Source: an uncultured Desulfobulbaceae bacterium
GTDB taxonomy: Bacteria; Desulfobacterota; Desulfobulbia; Desulfobulbales; BM004
DNA: 5,615 nt
Direction: 5' to 3'
NCBI GenBank assembly: GCA_947258675.1
Contig: CAMYJP010000231.1
Location: forward strand, 1 to 5,615
The notes below the pieces were generated by a model. That model searched no databases. It had not been told where the DNA came from and saw nothing but the letters and a program-made list of their open reading frames with translations. Positions 1 through 5,589 of the stretch are shown one piece after another. The first letter of the stretch is position 1; each line of letters opens with the position of its first letter. The translations under genes and the position numbers were made by a program.

Positions 1-615
1 TATGTTATGGATGATACCGGGCTCACAGGGGAAGAGCACATCGAGCTCTGTGTTTGGCTTAAGGACCAACTTCCCAAGTACGATTTAATCGTAGTCGCGG
101 ATTTTGGACATGGAGCGATCAGTCCTGAAATGGTAGAAGTCTTAGTGAATAATTCACCGTTTCTCGCTGTCAATACCCAGGCAAACGCCGGCAACAGGGG
201 CTTGCATACTCTTTCCAGATATCCAAGAGCGGATTACGCTTCCATTGCTGAACATGAATTGCGACTGGAAACACGTAACTCAAATCTAGACATCCGTAGA
301 GCAATGAATATGCTTGTCAAAAAAATGGAATTTTCGCAATTTACTGTCAGTTTAGGTAGAAAAGGCTGTGCTGTATCTGACAGGCATGGGGATTTTATAA
401 AAGTGCCGGCCTTTGCCCAAAATATAGTGGATCGGGTCGGAGCGGGCGATGCCCTTTTTTCTGTAACCTCCATGGCGGCATTTCTTAACGTTCCTAATGA
501 AATTCTGGGATTCTTTGGGAACGTTGCCGGTGCCCTTGCTGTGGAGCTGATAGGCAACAAAACATCAATAGATAAAATAAGTACAAAGAAATATATTACT
601 TCCCTGATGAAATAA
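1..615 (+). CDS. PfkB-family carbohydrate kinase, C-terminal part (5' end outside the window)
   Basis: The frame is open from base 1 (Tyr-Val before the first Met at base 7), so the gene starts upstream and this Met is probably internal. About 204 residues are visible. Numbering from that Met, the PfkB (ribokinase superfamily) signature DRVGAGDALFS lies at residues 142-152, with the GAGD anion hole at 145-148 and Asp148 as the expected catalytic base. The usual following ATP-site segment GNVAGALAVELIGNK is at 171-185. Other recognisable stretches are VVADFGHGAISP (29-40) and VNTQANAGNRG (55-65). These match my memory of the kinase half of bifunctional nucleotidyltransferase/sugar-kinase proteins, HldE-like in concept, in polysaccharide loci; the nucleotidyltransferase half, if present, would be upstream and unseen. 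The likely role is ATP-dependent phosphorylation of a sugar or sugar phosphate for nucleotide-sugar synthesis in the cytoplasm. The substrate cannot be told from sequence. The SIS gene follows after 19 bp, suggesting an operon. The TAA stop is at 613-615. Confidence 0.88.
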   Translation, partial: YVMDDTGLTGEEHIELCVWLKDQLPKYDLIVVADFGHGAISPEMVEVLVNNSPFLAVNTQANAGNRGLHTLSRYPRADYASIAEHELRLETRNSNLDIRRAMNMLVKKMEFSQFTVSLGRKGCAVSDRHGDFIKVPAFAQNIVDRVGAGDALFSVTSMAAFLNVPNEILGFFGNVAGALAVELIGNKTSIDKISTKKYITSLMK

Positions 616-634
616 TTATGGAACATACCGTGTT

Positions 635-1210
635 ATGAATTGGTTGAGCAATACGGAAAAAATCTTTTCAATCTTAAGGGCTTTGTCAGTCTCTGGTTCT
701 CGTAACCAAAAATTGGAGATTGAGGAGGCTTTTAATCAATGGCTTGATATAACTGTCAAGATACGGGAAGAAAGAAAAACCATATACCTTATAGGGAACG
801 GAGCCAGTGCCTCCATGGCAAGTCATATGGCGGCTGATCTGTCAAAAAACGGCCATCTTCACACCCAAGTGTTTTCAGATCTTTCCTTAATAACGGCCAT
901 TGCAAATGATTTGTCATATGAAGAGGTGTTTGCAGAACCGCTTCGCAGGCGAATGTCAAAAGGGGATATGCTAGTGGCAATAAGCAGTTCCGGCCAATCC
1001 CCCAATATCGTAAGAGCGGTAGAAGTGGCCAGCAACCTGGGAGGAACCGTGATTACATTAACCGCCATGCAGTCTGATAACATTCTGCAATCTCTAGGCA
1101 TTCTCAACTATTACATACCAGCCAAGACTTACGGGCTGGCGGAGAGTTGCCATGCGATTATTTTACATCACTGGATGGACTTGGTCTCTGTAAATACTAA
1201 TAACATCTGA
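635..1210 (+). CDS. SIS-domain sugar-phosphate isomerase (GmhA-like)
   Basis: This is an intact 191-residue protein with one SIS (sugar isomerase) domain, close in size to sedoheptulose-7-phosphate isomerase GmhA (about 190 aa). The phosphosugar-binding motif GNGASASMASHMAADL is at residues 54-69, corresponding to GNGGSAxxAxHxAAEL in GmhA. The second phosphate loop, AISSSGQSPN, is at 115-124. The C-terminal helix with AESCHAIILHHWMDL (169-183) puts a His (probably 178) where GmhA has its catalytic His. One difference from GmhA is Asp68 in place of the catalytic Glu of AAEL, so the exact reaction is uncertain. The expected role is cytoplasmic aldose-ketose isomerisation of a sugar phosphate, working with the adjacent kinase. 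The start at 635 gives a normal SIS N-terminus. No clear Shine-Dalgarno precedes it and the upstream stop is only 19 bp away, so translation may be coupled to the kinase gene. I did not assign gmhA because the sequence looks like a separate SIS subgroup that accompanies the nucleotidyltransferase/kinase proteins. Confidence 0.87.
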   Translation: MNWLSNTEKIFSILRALSVSGSRNQKLEIEEAFNQWLDITVKIREERKTIYLIGNGASASMASHMAADLSKNGHLHTQVFSDLSLITAIANDLSYEEVFAEPLRRRMSKGDMLVAISSSGQSPNIVRAVEVASNLGGTVITLTAMQSDNILQSLGILNYYIPAKTYGLAESCHAIILHHWMDLVSVNTNNI

Positions 1211-1303
1211 GACGTTCCGGAACTTCATTGGATTTATTAATTAAAGGGCAATTCAAGGTGTTAGGTGATTGAGCAGTGCATTATTAATAAATGTAAAATA
1301 ACC
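1211..1303. other. Non-coding spacer between the SIS gene and the antisense radical SAM remnant
   Basis: This AT-rich spacer has no convincing reading frame on either strand. It holds a 10-bp inverted repeat, ATTTATTAAT at 1232-1241 and ATTAATAAAT at 1283-1292, separated by 41 bases. It also holds a short palindrome, GTTCCGGAAC, at 1214-1223. Neither is followed by a T-run, so neither is called as a terminator. In DNA this rich in A and T both could be chance. The spacer lies between two convergent transcription units, where a bidirectional terminator would be expected, but none is clear. Confidence 0.4.
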
Positions 1304-1470
1304 TCAGTCAAGACCTGTACCGTATTTTGGATGAAAAAATACCGAACCCTCTGATGAATTTCTGTATCCCAATCTCGTTAATTCTTTCCTAATGGTTTCA
1401 TAGAAGTTTTCTACATCGGTATTTGTGAATTCATTGGTAGCAACATAGGAATTTCGTTTTTCGTTGAAGG
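1304..1470 (-). pseudogene. Frame-shifted C-terminal piece of the radical SAM gene
   Basis: Reading the minus strand in a different frame from the main radical SAM ORF gives protein-like sequence. It includes NSYVATNEFTNTDVEN, then FYETIRKELTRLGYR, then SSEGSVFFHPKYGTGLD, ending at a TGA at 1304-1306. The composition (charged amphipathic helix, Tyr/Phe-rich end) is that of a real C-terminus. By contrast, the main frame over the same DNA gives only a Met/Pro-rich tail (IPMLLPMNSQIPM) before its TAG at 1411-1413. Where the change of frame happened is uncertain; it lies after the GIPGET motif, whose codons are at 1471-1488. The upper limit of this feature is therefore approximate. Family members normally have a further stretch of several dozen residues between GIPGET-like motifs and the C-terminus, so an internal deletion that changed frame fits better than a single-base slip. 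Confidence 0.6.
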
Positions 1471-2478
1471 TGTTTCTCCAGGAATACCGAGCATAAAATG
1501 TCCATGCATACGGATTCCAAGAGAGATCTGACCATATTCAAACATTTTATGAGTATAATCGAGCTTTATCTTTTTCTCTAGGACATCATCGACTACCCGT
1601 TGAACACCAGACTCAATCCCTACGGCCAGCCTATTAATATTGAGATTCTTGAAGATCTCCAGAATCTCTTCATCCAAAAGATCGGATCTGGCATTGCAGT
1701 GAAAGGCAAAGGAAATGTCGTTTTGCTTAACAAGGTTATAGAACTCTAGCAGCCAGGTTTTTTTAAATGGAAATTCAGAGTCGATGAATCCAAAGTAGCA
1801 TTCCCCGAATTTCTTTTGGCGGAATTGAATTTCGGCAAGTACATCGTCGGGAGTTCGTATCTGTACAGGTTGAATGAGATTTAAAATCGGTTGGCAATTA
1901 TTGCATTTATAGGGACATCCTCTTGAGGCTATAATAGCCCTGTATGGATTTCTTTTTTCTAAATTACCATGATCAAATATCCTCTGATCAGGGTAGGGCA
2001 GCAAGCTTATGTCGATTTTTTCATGAGGTGTGCCTCGCACTTCATTCTTCTCGTCCAGATAATACACCCCAGCAATATTTTTATAATTCTGTTCATTCGT
2101 AATAAGTTCTGGGAAAGAATATTCACCTTCCCCGGTTATGGCATAAGATATTAGGGGTAGTTGTTCAAAAGTTTTATGCGGATTGAAGGTTGGGTGAGGG
2201 CCGCCGACAACTATTTTAATTTCGGGATTGGTTGCTTTTATTACTTTTGAAATAGTGTTTATTTCTTCAATAAGAGGTGTAAGGCAGGTTATGCCGACAA
2301 AGTGAAATTTATTGAAGTCAATTGCAGATATCGGGTCACAGTTAAGACTGTAAGCTTCAACATATACTCCCTTCTCTCGCAGGCATCCGGCAATGTAAGC
2401 AAGTCCAAGAGGCACTTTGCGCATTATGAAGCCTTCATCAAATCGAGGAAATAAAAGACAGACTTTTTGTGGATTCAT
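1411..2478 (-). CDS. B12-binding radical SAM protein, C-terminus probably disrupted
   Basis: The visible ORF has 355 residues. The N-terminal part (about 5-140) is a cobalamin-binding-like Rossmann domain, with KVCLLFPRF (5-13), the PLGLAYIAGCLREKG segment (23-37), VVGGPHPTF (90-98) and TGEGEYSFPEL (115-125). I see no DxHxxG motif, as in other members where cobalamin is not bound through a His. The radical SAM core follows: CxxxCxxC for the 4Fe-4S cluster at Cys188, Cys192 and Cys195 (SRGCPYKCNNC), then VGIESG (286-291) and GIPGET (331-336). Family members are usually about 430-500 residues long. Here the sequence becomes unlike the family after residue 342, and a sensible C-terminus continues in another frame to base 1304. 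The product is therefore likely missing the last barrel strands and may be inactive. Such enzymes methylate or rearrange unactivated carbons; the substrate is unknown. An in-frame TAA nine bases upstream of the ATG limits the start to 2478 or later. No good ribosome site is visible. It is antisense to its neighbours. Confidence 0.82.
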   Translation of the reverse strand: MNPQKVCLLFPRFDEGFIMRKVPLGLAYIAGCLREKGVYVEAYSLNCDPISAIDFNKFHFVGITCLTPLIEEINTISKVIKATNPEIKIVVGGPHPTFNPHKTFEQLPLISYAITGEGEYSFPELITNEQNYKNIAGVYYLDEKNEVRGTPHEKIDISLLPYPDQRIFDHGNLEKRNPYRAIIASRGCPYKCNNCQPILNLIQPVQIRTPDDVLAEIQFRQKKFGECYFGFIDSEFPFKKTWLLEFYNLVKQNDISFAFHCNARSDLLDEEILEIFKNLNINRLAVGIESGVQRVVDDVLEKKIKLDYTHKMFEYGQISLGIRMHGHFMLGIPGETPSTKNEIPMLLPMNSQIPM

Positions 2479-2530
2479 AAGTAGTTATTCGGTTTGTTCT
2501 TTTCAATATTAAAAGAAAATTGTTGAATTT

Positions 2531-2704
2531 TTATTGCTTGGAAAACATGGTAAATTTTTTGATCTTATTGGAAATTGAATCACCTTGCAATCTATTGAAA
2601 AAAGAGACATAACCGACTACGGTTTGGTACCACGAATTTTGTGCTATAGAATTATTTGAATAATTGAGTAAATCTAAAATGCGAAATTCAATGGTTGAAA
2701 AATT
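2531..2704 (-). pseudogene. C-terminal remnant of an unidentified gene
   Basis: On the minus strand a 57-codon open stretch ends at TAA (2531-2533) and is bounded upstream by an in-frame TAA (2705-2707). It reads NFSTIEFRILDLLNYSNN, then SIAQNSWYQTVVGYVSFFN, then RLQGDSISNKIKKFTMFSKQ. This has the mixed composition of real protein (two Tyr-containing hydrophobic patches, one Trp, a basic C-terminal end) and contains no usable start codon near its beginning. Just beyond the TAA the same frame reads GVGRYFPDIRF, which may be more of the same protein interrupted by a nonsense codon. Further upstream more stops appear (TGA at 2736-2738), so the gene is not intact. It ends 52 bases before the radical SAM start on the same strand, as in a former operon. 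I do not recognise the family; a methyltransferase or glycosyltransferase C-terminus is only a guess. Confidence 0.5.
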
Positions 2705-2825
2705 TTAAAATCGGATATCAGGAAAGTATCGACCTACTCCTTTTACTCAGTTTAATAGTAATTTTTATGTAACAATGACGAAGAGGTAGAGGACTGTTGG
2801 CTACCGATTATTTCATTATTGTATG

Positions 2826-2834
2826 TGATAGAAT
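2826..2834 (+). promoter_or_regulatory. Possible extended -10 promoter for the glycosyltransferase gene
   Basis: TGATAGAAT matches the extended -10 pattern TGnTATAAT with one mismatch. No good -35 hexamer lies 16-18 bases upstream, which extended -10 promoters can tolerate. Transcription would start near 2841, leaving a leader of about 22-31 bases. A better TATAAT at 2852-2857 is too close to the start codon to serve the same gene unless the leader is nearly absent. This is motif matching in AT-rich DNA, so support is weak. Confidence 0.25.
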
Positions 2835-2862
2835 GAGGCCGCAATTTAATTTATAATGTTGG

Positions 2863-4692
2863 ATGGCTACCATGGATGAAAAATGTGAGAACACCTATTT
2901 TCTCTCTCGTAATCATGCATTTAAAACTGCCTTGGAGCAGCAGGTTGTTCAGGGTAAATCCGGAGAGCATGAGATACAAAAATGCTATTATACGGGAGAA
3001 CCATTTCATATCCATCCTAAGAATCTTATTCATGTGCCAGTAGATAAGTTTGTTTATTTCTTTTCCAATAATTCATGTGAATTACCAACAAAAATTGACA
3101 CCACGGGAATCAACCTTGACAATGAAGAATTAAAGGACCTTGAATCTACTTTTCAGGAAATGATTCAGGAAATAAGAAGACTGAGGAAGAGTCGCTGGGG
3201 TACAAAACCCAAAAAGCTTTCACCCCAGGATACTTATTTCTTTGATAAAAACGAAGCTCTTGAAAATGCAAAACAGATGAAAAGAGTTGAACTTGATCAT
3301 AATACGATTGATGGCCTTCAGGTCTGTTATTTTGATGGCGAGTCAACTGAATATGACCCTGCGAACTTTATTGGTGTACCATTTTATAGTGCTTTAGAAT
3401 TTTTTTCTTTCACCAGGCTGCGTCTTCCTACATTTCTTGCCATACCAACAGGTACGAGTGAAGATGATGCGGATACCATATTAAACCATTTCGAAAAAAT
3501 ACTTTCCCAGGCAGCACTTAATAGAATTAAAAACAGTAATGAATACTTCGGAAAATGCCGGGGTCTTGCCCCTGAATGGAATAAAAATAATCCACTTCGC
3601 ATTTTTTTTATGTCAAACAGGCTCACCACGGTTATGAAATATTGTACGAAAAGCCTGGCCAGAACTTTTGAAGAGCTTGGGTGTAGCACGTTTGTTTCTG
3701 TGGAAAACAATGAAATGGAAGCCCTTGATTCAATCCACCATTTGAACGCATACTATCAGTTCCGTCCGCATATTACTGTTAATATCAACCATATTAACAA
3801 TGAGTTCCTGCATCCGGAGGTTTTTAATGTGACCTGGTGGCAGGATCCGATGCAGGATCTGGTGGATAATCAACAACTTCCGGTACGGGATAGAGATGTG
3901 TTCTATGCCTTAGATCATGAGATCGAACTGCTAAAAAAATGCGGGGTTAAGGAAGCCTATTTACAGGACCATTGCGTAGATATGAATGTGTTCAGAAAAA
4001 GAAAGAAAATTCCCAGGAGGGACAAAGCAGTTTTTGTAGGCAGTAATTATTATGATTTTACAGGGTTGACAAAAGATAAGTTTGATCCTTCTTCTGTTCG
4101 TCTGGTGGAGGAGTTTATCGATTCTTCTCAAACGGTAACTCATTCAGCTATATCTGATTTAGCAAAGAAGTGTTCCACACCATTGGATAAGTTTTTACAA
4201 TTATTGTATTCATATGTGATTCGAGAGAAAACAGTGCAATGGCTCTGCCTGGCCGAGAATATAGAAGTCGAAATATATGGCAGAGGATGGGGAAACGATC
4301 CGATTGTAAGCTCGTTTTTCAAGGGTGAGATAGAACATGGAGATGATTTGGCAGAGTTATATTCATCTGCAAAGTATGCTCTGATTTCATCAGGAATGAC
4401 AGTCCATCTTACCCGGTTGGGTGAAGCCACTGCTTGTGAATGCATACCTGTTATTTTTGATATTAGAGAAGTATCAAATCCACCATTTTGGGAGAAATCG
4501 GCTCTTTATTTTCGTACAGCAAAAGATCTTTATAAATGTTTGCAAACTGAACCCTTAGGTTCTGTTTTACCTATTGCACATGCCATGTCTTATAAACGAT
4601 TTGTTCAACGAATTATTAAATTATTGAGTGAAAAATCTCCTGAAATTGCTGCAAATAAATACAGTCAAGAAATAATTGCTAACCATTACTAG
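2863..4692 (+). CDS. CgeB-like glycosyltransferase with duplicated N-terminal domain
   Basis: This is a 609-residue protein with no signal peptide or membrane segment, so it is presumably cytosolic or peripheral. Residues about 11-110 and 124-225 form two copies of one domain (see the repeat entry). Residues about 245-600 resemble GT-B glycosyltransferases of the CgeB/Glyco_trans_1_2 type. That region has NPLRIFFMSNRL at the first Rossmann strand (243-254), FNVTWWQDPMQDL (321-333, like the W-QDPM segment of this group), AVFVGSNYYDF (389-399), IYGRGWGNDP (471-480), the linker SSAKYALISSG (501-511), and HLTRLGEATACECIPVIFD (515-533). Glu521 is the probable nucleotide-sugar ribose contact. The protein likely adds a sugar to a glycan or protein; donor and acceptor are unknown. 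An in-frame TAA at 2854-2856 bounds the start. Met1 (2863) has no ribosome site, whereas Met4 (2872) has GGATGG five bases ahead, so translation may begin at Met4. The gene reads divergently from the eroded minus-strand block. Confidence 0.82.
   Translation: MATMDEKCENTYFLSRNHAFKTALEQQVVQGKSGEHEIQKCYYTGEPFHIHPKNLIHVPVDKFVYFFSNNSCELPTKIDTTGINLDNEELKDLESTFQEMIQEIRRLRKSRWGTKPKKLSPQDTYFFDKNEALENAKQMKRVELDHNTIDGLQVCYFDGESTEYDPANFIGVPFYSALEFFSFTRLRLPTFLAIPTGTSEDDADTILNHFEKILSQAALNRIKNSNEYFGKCRGLAPEWNKNNPLRIFFMSNRLTTVMKYCTKSLARTFEELGCSTFVSVENNEMEALDSIHHLNAYYQFRPHITVNINHINNEFLHPEVFNVTWWQDPMQDLVDNQQLPVRDRDVFYALDHEIELLKKCGVKEAYLQDHCVDMNVFRKRKKIPRRDKAVFVGSNYYDFTGLTKDKFDPSSVRLVEEFIDSSQTVTHSAISDLAKKCSTPLDKFLQLLYSYVIREKTVQWLCLAENIEVEIYGRGWGNDPIVSSFFKGEIEHGDDLAELYSSAKYALISSGMTVHLTRLGEATACECIPVIFDIREVSNPPFWEKSALYFRTAKDLYKCLQTEPLGSVLPIAHAMSYKRFVQRIIKLLSEKSPEIAANKYSQEIIANHY
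2893..3537 (+). repeat. Tandem intragenic duplication of a domain of about 100 residues
   Basis: Within the glycosyltransferase, residues 11-110 and 124-225 align with a shift of 113-114 residues and a one-residue gap. Shared positions include TYF (11-13 / 124-126), N and A (17, 19 / 130, 132), CY (41-42 / 155-156), GE (45-46 / 159-160), P and N (52, 54 / 166, 168), I-VP (56-59 / 170-173), FFS (66-68 / 180-182) and LPT (74-76 / 188-190). That is about 20 identities over the first 67 positions. Each copy is followed by an acidic stretch and a helix (ESTFQEMIQEIRR and NHFEKILSQAALN). The copies are diverged, so the duplication is old and constrained at the protein level. The domain's function is unknown to me; substrate recognition or oligomerisation is possible. 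Confidence 0.75.
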
Positions 4693-4707
4693 ACAATAGC
4701 TGCTGTC

Positions 4708-4736
4708 ACTAGCTTCTTCTAGTCTGAAATTTTTTT
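4708..4736 (+). terminator. Weak candidate intrinsic terminator after the glycosyltransferase
   Basis: A 5-bp stem, ACTAG (4708-4712) with CTAGT (4719-4723), encloses a 6-base loop CTTCTT. It is followed after six bases by a run of seven T (4730-4736). The stem is short and AT-rich and the T-run is displaced, so termination would be inefficient. It sits in the 80-base gap before the methyltransferase gene, so it may only attenuate read-through. Confidence 0.25.
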
Positions 4737-4763
4737 CTATAGAACCAGCATCCAATATTTTGC

Positions 4764-4767
4764 AGGA
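4764..4767 (+). promoter_or_regulatory. Ribosome binding site of the methyltransferase gene
   Basis: AGGA lies five bases before the ATG at 4773. It supports that start, and an in-frame TAG at 4740-4742 excludes any start further upstream. It is the only clear Shine-Dalgarno among the plus-strand genes in this window. Confidence 0.6.
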
Positions 4768-4772
4768 TATCC

Positions 4773-5528
4773 ATGAACAAAAGGTACATTGATTTTTACG
4801 AAGACAATCAAATAATCCCTGTGCGTCAAGATTTAAATGATCTACAACGGCATTATAGAAGAAGAGATGCTCTATATCGGCAATTGGGAATTCTACCCCA
4901 ATGGTTCAAAAATAAATCTATTCTTGAGTTTGGTCCGGGTACCGGTGATAACGCTGTTCATATTTCTTCAAAGCAGCCGGCCCAATACGTTTTAGTCGAC
5001 GCCAATAAATATAGTATTCAGAGTATCAATGAGAAGGTTAGTAAAGGACAGATTGATTCGCAATCAACTGAAGTGGTACATTCGGATATGCTCGCGTTCA
5101 ATGACGATCGTCAGTTTGATGTTGTGTTGTGTGAGGGTATGCTTGATGCTCAGGATAATTCTGCGAAATATCTTTCCCACGCTGCATCGTTTGTAGACAA
5201 CGAAGGCGTGCTTGTTATCACAACAAGTGATTACATTTCTATGCTTGGCGATGTGTGTCGGCGTATATTAAAACCACTATTTGTAGAGCATTTTCCTGAC
5301 TCTCAGCAGCTGCTGAAGAAATTGGTTGAATTTCTTGAACCTGATTTTGCTGCAATGCCATTTATGAGCAAATTACCTGAAGATTGGGTATTGGATAGCG
5401 TGTTTCACCCCTGGGAATTAGATGTTTTTTTTCCGTTTCCTGACGCAGTTAAGACTATTTCCTCTGAATTTGATGTACATGGGGCATCACCAAATTTCCT
5501 ATGGGAGTGGAGACAATGTAGAGCATAA
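4773..5528 (+). CDS. Class I SAM-dependent methyltransferase
   Basis: The ORF has 251 residues. The class I methyltransferase fold shows motif I, ILEFGPGTGDN, at residues 50-60 (glycine-rich SAM loop). It also shows an acidic end of strand 2, VLVDAN at 73-78, with Asp76 as the probable ribose-hydroxyl ligand. SDML at 104-107 would contact the adenine, and FDVVLCEGMLD at 115-125 is the motif IV strand. VLVITTSDY (146-154) is the strand 5 region. The residues after about 155 (helices plus FHPWELDVFFPFP, 211-223) are probably a substrate-binding part. In a polysaccharide locus the likely job is methylation of a sugar, but an N- or C-methyltransferase cannot be excluded. The end, SPNFLWEWRQCRA, is abrupt; relatives I recall continue past such a point, so the C-terminus may be shortened. 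The gene follows the glycosyltransferase by 80 bases on the same strand and is the last gene before glmS. Confidence 0.8.
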   Translation: MNKRYIDFYEDNQIIPVRQDLNDLQRHYRRRDALYRQLGILPQWFKNKSILEFGPGTGDNAVHISSKQPAQYVLVDANKYSIQSINEKVSKGQIDSQSTEVVHSDMLAFNDDRQFDVVLCEGMLDAQDNSAKYLSHAASFVDNEGVLVITTSDYISMLGDVCRRILKPLFVEHFPDSQQLLKKLVEFLEPDFAAMPFMSKLPEDWVLDSVFHPWELDVFFPFPDAVKTISSEFDVHGASPNFLWEWRQCRA

Positions 5529-5541
5529 TTAAAGAACCAAG

Positions 5542-5565
5542 GTCAATAAAATTAATTTAGCTGAC
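5542..5565. other. Imperfect AT-rich hairpin between convergent genes
   Basis: GTCA (5542-5545) pairs with TGAC (5562-5565), and inside it TAAA (5547-5550) pairs with TTTA (5556-5559) around the loop ATTAA. It lies between the end of the methyltransferase gene and the end of glmS, where a shared terminator would be expected. The pairing is weak and there is no T-run on either strand. Confidence 0.2.
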
Positions 5566-5589
5566 TTGTTACACCTTACGACTTAATAC

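Noticed and set aside
234..626. 130-codon minus-strand ORF under the kinase gene.
   Set aside because: It is the antisense shadow of a well-supported PfkB coding region, and its translation has no recognisable motif.
1214..1223. Perfect palindrome GTTCCGGAAC just after the SIS gene.
   Set aside because: No loop and no following T-run, so it is not a terminator; a single 10-bp palindrome does not support a regulator site.
2612..2623. ACCG/CGGT inverted repeat as an operator.
   Set aside because: It lies inside the protein-like gene remnant (codons of the QTVVGY segment) and has only four pairs.
2785..2805. Hairpin GGTAG/CTACC with an 11-base loop upstream of the glycosyltransferase gene.
   Set aside because: Only five pairs, a long loop and no T-run or known riboregulator motif.
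2798..2871. 8-bp direct repeat TGGCTACC at 2798-2805 and 2864-2871, possibly a target-site duplication.
   Set aside because: The 58 bases between the copies contain no mobile element, and the second copy overlaps the start of the glycosyltransferase gene. One such repeat in this length can be chance.
3384..3710. 108-codon minus-strand ORF under the glycosyltransferase gene.
   Set aside because: Ser/Phe-rich shadow translation opposite a gene with strong protein motifs; no ribosome site.
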